This document shows positions 48,201 to 59,171 of a stretch of 64,000 nt of DNA, one piece after another. This stretch comes from Kudoa neothunni (Eukaryota; Cnidaria), in contig OZ199839.1 of NCBI GenBank assembly GCA_964304625.1, positions 5,270,001 to 5,334,000 on the forward strand, given 5' to 3'. The translations under genes were made by a program, and so were the position numbers. The notes beneath the pieces are model-generated. The model worked only from the letters and a program-made list of their open reading frames with translations. It had not been told where the DNA came from and did not search any database. The first letter of the stretch is position 1. Each line of letters starts with the position of its first letter.

Positions 48201-49638
48201 CAATGAGGGGTGTCAAAGGATTGACGTCCTCATTATGTTCAACAATTATACGAGCACTTGTGAGATTTAATGGGATAATTTCGTCTGGTTTAGGACTATT
48301 TAAATAGAATAATAATCGACTTTTTTTGTTCAAATAAATCAAATACGTGATATCTAAGAAAGTAGCGTTGTAACTTTCATGCTGGTTATAAATTTCCCGT
48401 ATCTATTCCGATTCGGTCACAATTCAGGTATCAAAACAACAAGCTACTTTGTTTTTTATATCCTTAATAAGTTCGAATTGATGCTCTGAGTCGAACTGAG
48501 CATCCCAAATCTGAACAATAGTAAAACTGATGAGTGTGGTAACTTTGTTATTTTTGGTTGCTGTGGCAGTAGTGTAAACAGAAGGGGGAGTTGTGACCGA
48601 AGTATCGCTTCTGTTCACAACATCATTGGAAGTGGATTCCCTGTTTGGTTCAGTGTTCACACTGGTAATAAAGTTATCTTTGTAATAAACTAAATTTTCT
48701 ATAAAACTTGCATCAAACAGCTTTGGCTACCTTCACACAAGGAAGCACAATGGTCGTACGAGGAAAAAAACACATCAACACCATCATTGCAAAAAGAATG
48801 GATAAATAACTCGCATTCTTGAGTTGTTCGGTTGAAGTAGTATTTTCTCACCGTTTGGTTGCATGATGGTTCATTGTAGGCTTGAGGCAGCGCTTCACAC
48901 ATTGTGATTGGAATCGCTAAAATCCACCCATAAATAAATCATGACCGGTAAGTTTTCAAATCATTACTTTGATTTGCTGGTGAGTTTCCCGATTTCTCGT
49001 CGGAAGGCATAATAGTTGCTGTTGGTTGTTGATGTAATCCGAAATAAGGATTCGAGTCTCGCCATAATGGCAGTGGTGTTGTAGGTGCGGTTGTTGTGGA
49101 CCACTCATATTCATATGTAGATTGATTATAGTTTGGGGCGGTTTGGATAGAACTCGTTATAGTCTCGTTAATTTCATTTGTTTTCGAATGTTGATAATCA
49201 TTGTTAAAAACTTGGCCGTAATTCGAGGCAAGATAGTTATAGGTGTTATTTTCGCCTTGATTCATTGGAGTATTGTAGTAATAACTAAAATTTTAAGTTT
49301 TAGATAACTAAGCTCCGCAGTCCATAGTAACTTGTTTCCAAATGGAACCGAAGTAGAATTGTTATCTAAATAGTAGTAGTTGTAGAGGGAACCGTTGGTG
49401 GGGTGTTGCTGTGGTGGGTAGTTGTAGGTAATTGTTGGATATATTGTGTAATTGGTAGTTACATTTTCTCCATTGTAAATAGGATAATCTATTCGATATC
49501 ATGTTATATCAGTGAATACTTTTCAACTCAACGATAACCTTGATTGAAGAGGGTTTGTTGCGGTAATGCTATACCACAAATAGCCAAAATTATCAACGCG
49601 GAACGAAGTAGCAATTTCTGGGTTTGGATTTTCACCAT
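35242..49638 (-). CDS. Giant mosaic extracellular protein with tandem beta-sandwich-like modules
   Basis: A secreted protein over 3,000 residues long, probably extracellular matrix or surface coat. Exons traced by phase: 49638-49539, 49488-49332, 49284-48968, 48916-48731, 48689-48448, 48402-48129, 48086-47946, 47898-47786, 47743-46663, 46601-46364, 44423-43690. Later coding blocks run to a stop at 35242 with short introns. Order: signal peptide; Tyr/Asn/Thr-rich segment; Kunitz; SEA-like; GCC-type Cys motif; LamG-like; fibrinogen-like; then about sixteen related modules of roughly 100 residues with one thrombospondin-1, two LamG-like and one chitin-binding domain inserted; finally a 340-residue end block. 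No membrane segment is obvious apart from the signal peptide. Many Asn-X-Ser/Thr sites fit a glycosylated secreted protein. A single gene is supported by compatible phases, including across the 1.94-kb intron; a split into two genes is not excluded. Confidence 0.75.
36330..36689 (-). repeat. Last recognisable VHL-beta-like module
   Basis: A weaker copy: VKIKIENTQPPKSIIF, YLINNRTTFDI and VARVAVIHRKG. It keeps the L-I-N-N step. Confidence 0.35.
36720..37612 (-). other. VHL-beta-like modules around a chitin-binding (CBM14) domain
   Basis: First a module (IVFKAFGLTS, YLLNNDWSIV, VIITTPC; 37612-37259). Then a peritrophin-type CBM14 domain at about 37239-37105: FCPKKEGLFPDPNDKTKFIS followed by CQEG, CPTNSAWNDDLKSC, with the family's F/Y-x-x-C-x-x-G spacing. 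Then another module (LVALEGDY, VLINGHTLLI, TILILHNKG). CBM14 binds chitin, fitting a cuticle or peritrophic-type matrix. Confidence 0.75.
37615..38342 (-). other. LamG-like jelly-roll domain B
   Basis: CLTQPLFCEKGFTLVITIRL, then FILDTGGHNG, MVAVTWDPHNGGKLSMMING and TFIIGRPV. It is a paralogue of domain A with the same two-Cys plus TGG layout, about 700 bp further along the gene. Confidence 0.75.
38351..38710 (-). repeat. VHL-beta-like module between the LamG-like domains
   Basis: VLIPANTRGDI, YVVISATDS and PLYINNQPSP, with a closing VILSAPC. Same order as the other modules. Confidence 0.45.
38822..38846. repeat. (TA)n microsatellite in an intron
   Basis: Uninterrupted TA units in the intron between the coding blocks at 38710 and 38894. 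Confidence 0.85.
38894..39580 (-). other. LamG-like jelly-roll domain A
   Basis: CVIEPTVCSKGFTIALRL then YIIDSGGHGG, IHFQVTTSSKTW, FFTVIASWQPESGLYLHMDG and LLIGRNVNG: two cysteines, the D-S-G-G turn and the W-x-P-x-x-G-x-x-L-H-x-D-G strand pair of concanavalin-like domains. Closely related to the domain at 37615-38342. Confidence 0.75.
39601..40270 (-). repeat. Two further VHL-beta-like modules
   Basis: The clearest unit of the set: VIIEWFAGMGE, then YIEPNSSLNI, ISFKATTY and VFLNGTAIYSI, followed by a second one with YLIEPKGILEI, IILIAQ and LLLNGTLGQV. Spacing is close to the VHL beta domain from its WLNF strand to LLVNQ. Confidence 0.5.
40270..44423 (-). repeat. First array of VHL-beta-like modules
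   Basis: About ten related units of 80-110 residues surround the TSP1 domain. The shared order is: N-x-L/P start, hydrophobic strand ending in W or F, a P-x-S-S/N-x-S turn, then an I-x-F-K-A strand, then L-F/Y-I/V/L-N-G/N, then a closing I-x-I-S strand. Examples: QLFVNGRLSF (near 43770), PLYMNGLKEH (42030), DLFINGRNSS (41380). The NG step corresponds in order to the LLVNQ strand of the VHL beta domain. The fold call is my inference. Confidence 0.5.
42640..42855 (-). other. Thrombospondin type 1 domain
   Basis: GGYSEWSEWSEC followed by SRSRFCNNPPPKNGGMECGE and a later ETKVC. The WSxWSxC core, RxRxC and final cysteines are those of TSP1 repeats, which bind glycosaminoglycans and matrix ligands. 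A 24-nt micro-exon near 42900 (ESVCPPE) appears to supply the preceding residues. Confidence 0.88.
44424..46363 (-). other. 1.94-kb intron of the mosaic gene
   Basis: A GTATTT donor after phase 2 and a TTACAG acceptor fit in frame. It is far longer than any other intron here (40-166 bp). It is extremely AT-rich with no recognisable inserted element or coding frame. Confidence 0.6.
46364..46601 (-). other. Start of a fibrinogen-like domain
   Basis: SRHRTGIYEA then SNVYCDMNTGGGGWELV matches the opening of fibrinogen C-terminal/intelectin-type domains (G-x-Y..VYCDM-x-T-x-GGGW). The domain continues after the long intron at 44423. Later fibrinogen landmarks are weak, so this is a divergent or partial version. 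Confidence 0.7.
46663..47743 (-). other. LamG/concanavalin-like domain exon
   Basis: The second half has the jelly-roll signature: LTLAFWVYND near the start, then NYWTHIVITFDS, GKIKLYQDGD, a glycine-containing ITVGNLI strand and YLDELFVYSEILT. This is the order seen in LamG-like/pentraxin folds, often for sugar or matrix binding. The first half (LDWRDCLARTK to HAYGSNDFC) is unassigned. Confidence 0.7.
47946..48086 (-). other. Cys motif YGCCYDE..GPN..GC
   Basis: CKDSTYGCCYDE then AVGPNKQGC matches the short GCC-x-D...A-x-GPN-x-x-GC cassette found beside Kunitz domains in papilin-like matrix proteins. A single phase 1-1 exon. Confidence 0.6.
48129..48689 (-). other. SEA-like segment of the mosaic gene
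   Basis: A Ser/Thr-rich linker is followed by a strand-helix-strand pattern (LISFTIVQIWDAQF, FELIKDIKNKIREIY, TYLIYLN) that resembles a SEA domain, common in mucin-like surface proteins. No autoproteolysis motif (GSVVV-like) is evident. Confidence 0.4.
48731..48916 (-). other. Kunitz (BPTI) domain exon
   Basis: Six cysteines with the Kunitz framework: C-X11-C-X15-C-X7-C-X13-C-X3-C, including KYYFNRTTQECELFIHSFC. Known Kunitz domains inhibit serine proteases or act as binding modules. The X11 and X13 loops are slightly longer than the usual 8 and 12, so inhibitory activity is uncertain. The domain occupies one exon in phase 1-1, typical of shuffled extracellular domains. Confidence 0.85.
49539..49638 (-). 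other. Signal-peptide exon of the mosaic gene
   Basis: It encodes MVKIQTQKLLLRSALIILAI then CGIALPQQ: basic start, hydrophobic core and a likely cleavage near CGIA-LP. The donor GTTATC leaves phase 1, which fits the acceptor at 49488. This is why I place the gene start here and not at the hydrophobic frame at 50105. Confidence 0.8.
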
Positions 49639-52180
49639 TTTAAGCCTAAATCAACCAATTTCACAATCCTATTTACCCAACAACAAGTTTAAGAAGGATC
49701 CTACTTTAAAAACTCAGATAAAGATCTTCGCCAATCTCCTTCTATATCAGTTGATAGATCTGAATCAACTTCACACCTTGAACATTATATTAACAACAAC
49801 ATGCAGATAATCACCAGAAAGTGTCAGGGAAACAACAATGTGACCTATTCATACTATTGACCAAAATAGCACGCTAACTTAAGAAACGTTGGTAATTCCA
49901 CTTTTCCAGTTCAAAATCAAGACAGAAACAAGTAATCTATTTTATTCATAAAATATGCTGAAATATCAGTGGGTAAATCCGCATTAAACATGTAGTAAAT
50001 AAAGGTCGAACCATCCCGTGGGTTGAGTCTTGTCAGCATCTCATTAGCAATGCTGTGAACTATAAACAAAAAGACCACAGCTATTCCAACAATTATCGGT
50101 AACACCTTCGTAGTTTACGTCTAAGTTGGATGGTTGTAATTATTTATTATTGAATTAGTTGTCAGATTTAAATTAGGAGACAACATTTGTTGGTCCAATT
50201 TGAAAAATTTATATTTTGAATTTCATTAAGTGAATATGCATTCGCTATGTCAAAATGGTTTTAAATTTATAAAAATAATCTTAATAATTTATATTTTCTT
50301 TATTATTACACAACGTATACAACTACAATCATCCATTTAACTCGAAAATATGATGTCATTAGATAAATTGCAGTTCCACGCTGTCTCAAAGTTCTTTCAG
50401 GAAAGTCATAGTGAATTATTAAATTAATTTTTATGGAAAATTTCATTAACTTCCTATTTATTTTTTTTCTTATTAATACAAAATATCTATTTTCGGGTAC
50501 CGAAAGTGTGAATCCTTTGAGGGTTGCTTAACTGTTAAATCGAACCCGTTGTGCATGTTTTATTTGTTATATTATTTACATCCAAATAAGTCCAAACAAA
50601 TTCTATTTCACCCAAATATTATTTGTCATGGAAACGACACTTGAACGAAATTAATTCAGTTTCAACCTCCGACCCCTCTTTCTCTCTTGTAATACATCAA
50701 ACATCGCATAATATCCTAACACATAGAACTTACCTCAATTCACAAGAAAATTAGAAAAGTGGGATCTAAAAATAAAAATTTTATACTCACATGATTAAAG
50801 CTGCTACCAATATGATTAATTTATAAAGTGAAAATTTAAACAAGGCTTCGATAATTTCACGCATTTATTCATTAAATTACTCGAGTAATGCGTAATTTTA
50901 AATATTGATATTTATGAGATTAAATCTCAGATTAATATGACGAATAAGGTTACTCTGCTAATTTATCTCAGAAAAATATCTAAACCTATGACTCACATTT
51001 TTGTAAATAAGTAGGTTTCAAAAATTGCAATGGAATTTATTATTTGTTGTGATATAAATAATACACAACATTATGATAATAATTATAGAATAAACTTAAA
51101 ATCATGGATTAAAAAATTAATTTTAATTTCGTGTATTTGTATTATTAAATATTTAACCTCTTCTTGCATAATGTTCATTTAAATTGTGAACGAACAACAG
51201 GAAAAATTACATGTTTAAGGTTCTCTGTTCTGAATATCTTCTCCAAAATAGTTTTAAAATGTAGCAATTTTTATATATTTAAAAACAAATGAAAAACAAT
51301 TCTAATATACACAAACGTTATACATATGCATTACAAAATTTGAAATAAACTTTTTTTAACGATGCAGTTTACTATAATAAGTAATTTTATTTTATTCCGT
51401 AAAAGACTTTTATTAAAATATAATTTTTTTATAGTTTAAAAATATCCTTATATATATATGAAAAGTTGGGAAGTTCATTTAAAAATTTATTCAAGGAATA
51501 TTGTTGTTTATTATCTAATCAATCATTATTTTAGTTGTATATATTTTCTTCAGGGAGAAAAATATATGCACAAAAAATTGATCGATTTAAGCATATTGAT
51601 TATATTAAGCCATTGCTTACAAATCAGACGCAAAATGAATTTTCGATGCATTTAAAGTCTAATTGAAACTTTTATGTAGTTGTGATGTATACGAATGGCA
51701 CTTTTATTTAATTTTTATTTTGTCCTATAATGCAATGGTAACGATTGATAATTTTTTGGAGGAATTTAACTTTTTAACTCGTTGAATTAAACTTGTTTAA
51801 ATATTTTATTAACTTGAGACAGAAAACAAAAATTTAGATATGAGATGTTAACATAAATAATTTATTACTTTACAGCCAATTATTGGTTGCCAGACGATTT
51901 TTGTAAATCTTACCAAATAGTACCAAAAAATTTAAAACCCTACTAAAATTATAAAAATGCACCATATTTTAAAAATAGAACAAAAATAGCGTTATAGTAA
52001 CATAAAACTAATCGAAACAGAAAAGGTTATTGACAAGGTCTGTTTATTTATTTAAATGTTAATTCGTTATCATTGTCCTCCTCATATAGTTATATATTTT
52101 CCATCATTTTAGCTGATTGGCCAGGTGTATTCAATCTCATGCAAATAGGGTCTCTCAAAAAATATCCAGAATATAGGGGG
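49639..52180. other. Upstream flank of the mosaic gene; two possible small exons
   Basis: On the minus strand, 50864-50791 reads MREIIEALFKFSLYKLILVA then ALI and ends at a strong GTGAGT donor. 50105-49917 is a 62-codon hydrophobic frame (IIVGIAVVFLFIVHSIA) that has no ATG and could be a second exon after an AAG acceptor. Their phases do not join, so I do not call a gene. Elsewhere AT-rich, no other feature. Confidence 0.3.
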
Positions 52181-52189
52181 AGCATTTAT

Positions 52190-53187
52190 TGTTTCATCTT
52201 TCAATAAAGAACTGTTTTTTAACTTAAGTTATTTGCTAATGGAGGTAATCTGTCTTCAGATCTGGATAAATGAGGCAAAGCAATAAAGACAACATTAATT
52301 CTAACAGTAATGGGTACTAAAATATTTCTTACTTCTTTCATTCGAGACCACATACCAAAATTTATCTGGTTCTTTTTCGATGTAATGACCATTATTCTCC
52401 AGGTTATGTTCTATTTATTCAATATCCAAATTTAAATGCCCATTTTCAGCAATACTATTTGGAAATCACTTAGGGGAGTATAATGGAATGGGGTTTCCTT
52501 CGCTAACATTTGCAGGATGAAATGCTTCAAGTGATTGTAACTTCATTAATTTTGCGATGATAAATAACTTTTGAAATGTGAGTTTTGAAAGTAGTAAATT
52601 GAAATCCAGAGTTTTGGTAGGAAAGTGAGCAAGATCTTGCGTACTTATTTCAATAATGTTTTTGTTCTAAACGGATTTTTCTTTCGGTTCATATTAAAAC
52701 TTATACGAGGAGTATAATTTGAGGGGTTTTTAAAATTTATGCTACAGAAGGTGCTATTTTTTGATCATACTTCTTCTCAATAAATAAAAAGTTTTACTTT
52801 AATAATATTTTCAAAAGAATTCCTCAACTTATGAACTCTAAACTCTCACCTTATAATTCAACGTTGAGTTTATTGACTATGGGTAAGTTAAAGTTAAAAA
52901 AAGCGTATTACATTTTATTTATGGTTTTAAAGAGAGATGAAAATATTCTTAATGCGAGTTCGTAACTGTTTTCTGATGTTCCTACCTTGAGAAACGTTGC
53001 AAGGACCGTCCATTCTTCCAATATTTTTTTAAAAACATGCTCGTGAGACAACCATCTGTTGCAGCAGGGATACAATATCTTCGGATACTCGATGCCAATT
53101 AAAATTGGTAATTCGTCATAATCATTTCGAAGTTTTGAGATTTTTGAGAGATATGAGTGGATATTTTGCGCTAAGTCTTCTAACACA
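52190..53187 (-). pseudogene. hAT transposase remnant
   Basis: 53186-52908 reads KILYPCCNRWLSHEHVFKKI then LEEW, matching the RWLS..ERVLEQW region of hAT-derived transposases. Downstream on the same strand, broken frames keep EPDKFWYVVSNE and ALPHLSRSEDRLPPL, which correspond to the C-terminal hAT dimerisation region (KFW....LPHSNADVER). Many stops and frameshifts make it long dead. Confidence 0.6.
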
Positions 53188-54451
53188 TAAGTTCATTAAG
53201 TGGCATGCACTTTTAATAATTTTATCTCGAAACTCGTTGACCTTACAAAGTAACAACTTTTTCGAAGTCACACCAAAGTACGAATACCTTTATTTAAGGC
53301 GAAAAACGTACCATTCTGTTATGTTTTGTACCAACGCTGGCAACCTTGATTTGAATGAGTTTGTTTGATAACATCATACTCAATCCAATATTAATCATTC
53401 AAATCTAAAATATAAATGCGAAATATCGATATTTATTTATACGCATATTGTTTAACGCAATAAACTCAAACTGAATATTATAATACCTAAAAATTTTGTT
53501 ATTGCAATACCGACTCAAAATATAATTCACTCATTTATTTTTTTTACGTTTTGAATTTGTAAAACATTTTTAATGATTTTTTTAAGAAAGCTAATAAATA
53601 AAAATTAATTGGTACAACGAAAATAGGAATTTAGTAATATATTTGTTAACAAATCATTTTGTTCGCCTTATTTTTTAGTCACCTAATATTTAAATTATTG
53701 ACACAGCACGTTATTTGATATATTTACAATCAACTATTATTTGTTCTATTAACTATTTTATAATGTATGAATATATACTTTTAAGGAGAAATGAAATTTA
53801 TTAATATATTTTTCTAATTTTTGTTGAAACCCTATCAATGAAAAATATTCAGAAGACTGTTCTAAGATAATAAATTCGCTTTAATAATTAATAAATTGCT
53901 AATTCCTCAATATTTACAAAAAATCATATCAGAATCAGAAACAAATCATAATCTGTTACTGCATCAATGACAATCAGCGGACTTGATGAAATAATTTTTT
54001 TATACTCGTATTCCCCTAATTTACCAACTTTAGAATAGTTCAGTTATTTTTAACATTTTTGTATGTATAATATAACTGACACAAAAAATAATATTTAAAC
54101 CGAATTCAGAAGTTTTTCATTTAAAATAATAAATATTTTTATTTATATAAACAAAATTTTTTTAGAATTTTAATACACTTTCAAGCTATTTTCTAATCGA
54201 GAAATTTAATAAAAATATTTATTAATTACTAAAAATCTATAAAGAGAAAACGTTAAAATGTATGGCATGGAGTCTATGTAGACACCCTTTCGCTACTCTA
54301 CGTTCCGGGAGGTTTAAATGTACGTTGGATTAAATAAAAAATATTGAACCAAATGCACCATCGAATCAATCAAGATATTGGATTAAATTTTATATTTTTA
54401 TAGTCGGACACAAAAGCTAAAATAATCTATTGCTCCAAACTACTTCTAGAT
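53188..54451. other. No gene seen
   Basis: AT-rich stretch between the hAT pseudogene and the hAT-type element. No exon or repeat end is supported. Confidence 0.4.
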
Positions 54452-55537
54452 CAGTGGTTCTTAACCTTTCACGTTTACGGATCCCTAATGCTTTCTAGGA
54501 ACTTAACACGGATCCCATTGTGTTTTTATGCATAATCCGAACATACATATGTGTACAAACTAAAATTATTTATCTAATATCCCCTAATTAATTAAAATAT
54601 TTTTTATATAAATTAATTATATGGTGGTTTTGTTTTAAAATAAGTATTAACAATTTTTAATCACTGAGAAACTTTAATCACTAAGGTACGAATTATTTTT
54701 AGTATTAAAAAATAAACATCGGTGAAATCCTCCCCAGTAATTTTATTATAAATAAATTATTAAAACTCTAACAAAGTATAGAAATTGACGCATAATACAT
54801 ATAAATAAAATATTTAGTAAAAGTTATTGAATTAATATGAAAATACACACACTTTAAAAAAGAAAATACATTAAAAAATATTTTCAGCGAATACGTTCTT
54901 GTAAATATCGAAATATTTTTGCTACATAAAATATCCATTTTGGTTAATTATTTTTTTTATTGAAGTAAAGTTCAACGAAGCAGGAATCATTATATTATAG
55001 AATACAAATTCAATACAAGAAACATATTCCTTATATTAATATTAAAAATTAAAAGAATATATAATGAGATTTCCGTAGTTGGTTCTTATCAATAAGCTCG
55101 GGGCGATTTGAATAATTATTTGAAGAGTGCAGCTCATAATTGATTTTGTGACTTTGTTTTTATAGTAACCAGCGTGGAAACTTAGATTCTCAAAAAAAGG
55201 TTGTTGTAGAAGGGGTAATCATTCCAATTGCAAAATTTGCAACATTACGAAATATTTTTTATAAAACTTATAGTTTCTGTGAAATAACTTAGTAAATAAC
55301 TTTTATTTTTATAGAACCTATTATAGAATAAATGTAAACACAAGGAAATTTTGTAGCATATATAATTTTGATAAGAAACATTGACGCAATGGTATATTTG
55401 AAATTTTTAATAATTACGCCAATACTAAAAAGTACCAAATTATATTGAATATTTGTTAATAAAATTGGATTAAAATTTTATTGAAAATACTCCCAGACCC
55501 CCTTGGCGGTATGTGAACCCCAAGTTAAGAGCCACTG
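54452..55537. mobile_element. hAT-type non-autonomous element, 1.09 kb
   Basis: The left end CAGTGGTTCTTAACC is matched in inverse by AAGTTAAGAGCCACTG at the right end. Flanking 8-mers TTCTAGAT and CTCTAGAC share the six-base core TCTAGA, a good hAT 8-bp target duplication with decayed outer bases. Inside it is very AT-rich with no transposase frame. Confidence 0.7.
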
Positions 55538-55794
55538 CTCTAGACCTATAGATGTCCCGAAACTATAACTTATTTTAAAAATAATCTACCCTTCTATAAC
55601 ATGAAATGAGTTGTATGTTGACATACAATATTCGTGAAATAATTTCTAATTCACAAAATAAAGACACGATGAAGGCGCTCAAAGATCGTTTAAATGCGCA
55701 ATAAACTGATCATGTCCGATAATAGAAACACATTTTTAGAATGAAAAATTTTAGGTAGACGGTTAACGAAAAACTTTTATGATATCATCTATAG

Positions 55795-56718
55795 TTAGGA
55801 TCCACGTGAGAAAATGATATAATATTCTCTAATTTTATCGAATCCAGAAATCACACCAGCACCAGCGACTCCACGCAATATATTGGCCCCAGCGCCTTTC
55901 ATAAGCACATTGGTACCTTCATTTTTGACAATGTGTGTAAAGCAATCGAGACTATTTTTGTATTTGACTGCATTTCCAGAAGTCATCATCATTCGTCTTC
56001 GCACAGTGTCAATCGGATAGCTGCACAGGCCAGAAACAACAGTAACCAAATAGGCCAAACCAAAGGCGACTCTAAAATCGATACTGTCCTTCATGAGGAT
56101 TGGTCTTGCGGTGTCATATAAACCAAAATAGAGACCACGATAGATGGCAATGCCAACACATGAGATAATAAATCCGCGATACAGCCCAGCAATGCCATCA
56201 GAGGCCAATGTCTTTTTGTAAACATCAACGATTCCATTGAATTGTCGTTCGCCTCCTTTTGCAGATTTGGCGTCATTTGCAAGACGTGTTCTCGCATAAT
56301 CCAACGAATACACAAAACATAACGATAAAGATCCAGCAGCACCGCCAGAGGCAATGTTGGTGAAGAGCTTTTTGTTGAATGAGTCGGTGGGTTTGATGAC
56401 AAAAGTCTGTTTGATTTTGCCGTTGAAAGAAAAGTTCAACGCCTGGGTGGGAAAGTAACGAATAACATTGGCCAAATTTCCACGCCAAAAAGGCATCAAA
56501 CCCTCGCTCTTAAATGTACGCATAGTACAGTCAATCACACCATTGTACGGCTTGTCCAATCGTCCTTGTTTGATCATCTCATGTTGGTTTTGGACCAACA
56601 ATTTCACTCGTTCGATTGGTGCAGCAACAGTTTTTGAGATAATCGCAGCGGCACCACTCAGTCCAAAATTCTCCGTAAAAGTTAATCTGCTGTCATCCTT
56701 AAGACTATTACATTGCAA
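55795..56718 (-). CDS. ADP/ATP translocase (mitochondrial carrier family)
   Basis: The inner mitochondrial membrane exchanger of ADP for ATP; 307 residues, one exon, normal length. Three tandem carrier repeats are visible: APIERVK (about 38), YSLDYARTR (about 145) and [11 protein letters not shown] (about 238). RRRMMM is the diagnostic ADP/ATP carrier hexapeptide. [19 protein letters not shown] and [14 protein letters not shown] are also typical. Unusual: repeat 2 has SLD where animal carriers have PLD, and [37 protein letters not shown] and [15 protein letters not shown] are the plant/fungal/protist form, not the animal RLAADVGK/YRAAYFG form. It is intronless although its neighbours have many introns. 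The function call is firm; the ancestry is the puzzle. Confidence 0.96.
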   Translation of the reverse strand: MQCNSLKDDSRLTFTENFGLSGAAAIISKTVAAPIERVKLLVQNQHEMIKQGRLDKPYNGVIDCTMRTFKSEGLMPFWRGNLANVIRYFPTQALNFSFNGKIKQTFVIKPTDSFNKKLFTNIASGGAAGSLSLCFVYSLDYARTRLANDAKSAKGGERQFNGIVDVYKKTLASDGIAGLYRGFIISCVGIAIYRGLYFGLYDTARPILMKDSIDFRVAFGLAYLVTVVSGLCSYPIDTVRRRMMMTSGNAVKYKNSLDCFTHIVKNEGTNVLMKGAGANILRGVAGAGVISGFDKIREYYIIFSRGS

Positions 56719-59171
56719 TTAAATAGATAACTCCGCGAAAATTTAAAAAAAACCCTTACGACTCGCTCATTTATGATTCACTCCGGCAGCGCACGCATTT
56801 GCTCTCGCTTCATAACAACCGGATTAATATTTTGAATTTCGTCCACATTAGGACCACATAACAACATAAAACTAGGTGTGAATGAGTTTAATATTAAATT
56901 ATAAAATTATATCATCAATATTAACGCAAATGCATTGGATGGGAGTGTGTATTTCGATCGGCATCAAGTGCTCAAAATAAGTAATCCAGATTTAAATTTA
57001 ATTACTCGTGAATAGTGTTTTAGCATTATTTTAGTTTAAATATTATTCCATTATTATTTTAATATCGTTAACATAGTAGAATGAATTTATTTAATTATTA
57101 TTCTTTTTATAATAGTAAACGTTATTTGATTACCGATTATAGGTACTTATGAAACACTCAAGTTGATCATTTATTAAAGTTTTGTCAAACGAATACTTAT
57201 CACCTAACATTATAATATAGTTTCGCAATTGATTGGTCTCTAAACTCTATTTTAATAAGTTCGTGGATTAACAAGATTAAATGTAAAGGATTAAAATTTG
57301 AATTAATCGAGACCTGTAAGATTCTTTATTTTTTGTTACGTCAACGATTGTTTTATATTATTCGATTAAAATTTGTTGTCACAATTTTTTAATTACAGTG
57401 CAACCTCGGACTTCAACCATAATCCGTTCTAGAAGTGTGTTCGAACTCCGAATAATTTTTTCCCCTGCAAAATAATGAAAATTAGTTTAATCCATTACAG
57501 CGCATTAAATAGATAACTATTTTTATTCTTATTTATGAAAAGACATGCATACCTTGTGATTATAAAATATTACAAATAAATATTTATTGAGTCACTTACG
57601 AAAGATCATAGAGAGTTCCCTTCCTTCTCTGTTTTTCCACAACTGGATTTGTTCTGAATATCCCTTCTATGTGTTCGATCTCAAAAGTGTTCTGACTCTA
57701 AATTTATTGTCAAACTTCGAGGTTGCATTGTATTTTCTTATTTAAATTTTTGGCTGTGATTTTTGGAAATATTCTCAAAATGTATTATTTATTAAACTAC
57801 TTAAAAATCTATCTTTATTTAGATATTTTTTCATAAATTAGCAATTGATTTTAAAATTTACGCAGAACCCTGTTTTTCGTCGGAAGCCTTAATTATTAAT
57901 TTGAATTCTTATTCAACAATATTTTTTGTACGAGTTTATTGTAATATATCCGATAATCTAAAAATTCATTTTTATAAGTTCAGTTGTGTTATATTATAAT
58001 TAAAAATAAAAAATAATATACATAAAACTTTATTCAGCATGATTATTCAACATAATAAGAAAAATAACAAAAATTGACTTGGTCTATGCGTGTTGATTTC
58101 CTTAGCGTGTATGAAGATAACCACTTTTGCTAACCTCTCAAAATAAGGATAATCTGGTGAAAATCAGTAATAATAATTATTATTTTGGTGAATAATTCGA
58201 GTTTCGCGACAATGCGGTGATGTCGAAGTAATAGTCTTGGTATACTTTTTAAAATTGATACAGTAATTGTTATATATCTTAAATTATTAGAATGTATGTA
58301 AAAATCCGTCTAAAAATTACTGCACGGGTGTAATTATCTCACACACTAAAACTACCATATTATAGACATCCGAAAATTTATCTACTATATTATTATCTAA
58401 GCAACAAAAACAACGAACAAGTAAACATTATTCCAGGGCATGTATCTGAAGCAAAATAAATTTGTTGGCTCAATAGATAATCCGAGGAAGTTTCATAAAC
58501 AATAAATTAGAATTAATTTAATAATGTTTCATTATTTAGGGTAATATTACTATTTAACGTTTCTATCGGTGAAATAATTAATAAAACAAGGAATAGGCAA
58601 TCAGATTGAATATATATAAATATTCTAGTGGATGTGAAAAAAGTTCATTTTCCTTATCACCAATAAAAAACTAATTAATTTATTTTCGTAAAAAACTGAC
58701 ATATACATTAAAATAAATGCAAACGATATTAATAATAATTGGTAAAAATAAAATGATATATAAAAAATTAAAAAATATTTGTTAATTATTACTGAAATTT
58801 AATAAGGGGTTTTATAAATTTGTGGAAATTTTCGTCAAAATGCAATAAAATTTAAATATTCAAACCCTTATTCAATGTAACCATGAACTCGTAAAGTTCG
58901 TAAAAAAAACTTTAAAATATAAATTCTGCTTTTTAAGATATATAGAAAAATTAAATTCATCATTGTAAATTATGCAATGTCAGGAATATCTAAATGATTG
59001 GATAATAAAATAAATTTGAGTAATTCTCTAATAACTCAAAACTATAACCAAAAATACAATTTTTAAACTAATACAATAAAATTTATTAATTGTCAAAATC
59101 TTGTAGCAATGACAGGTGGAGAATGCACACTAAACCTATTAAAATTTAAAACAAAGTATTCTAAGGCTTCA
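56719..59171. other. Gene-free stretch with one MITE
   Basis: Upstream of the translocase. Apart from the MITE at 57396-57730 no exon, RNA gene or repeat end could be supported; mostly AT-rich. Confidence 0.45.
57396..57730. mobile_element. pogo/Tigger-like MITE, 335 bp, TA duplication
   Basis: CAGTGCAACCTCGGACTTC at the left and CTTCGAGGTTGCATTG at the right form an inverted pair. Matches extend imperfectly inward (GTGTTCGAACTC on the left, GTGTTCGATCTC on the right side). TA flanks both ends (57394-57395 and 57731-57732). No coding capacity; a different subfamily from the elements at 97-2738. Confidence 0.75.

Noticed and set aside
50791-50864. A gene start for the mosaic protein at the upstream hydrophobic exon
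   Set aside because: Phase does not connect to the next frame, and the signal-peptide exon at 49638 joins the gene perfectly.
53105-53368. 87-codon plus-strand frame
   Set aside because: Mostly antisense to the hAT transposase remnant.
57396-57730. GTTCGAACTC as a possible tRNA T-loop
   Set aside because: Part of the MITE inverted repeat; no cloverleaf arms around it.
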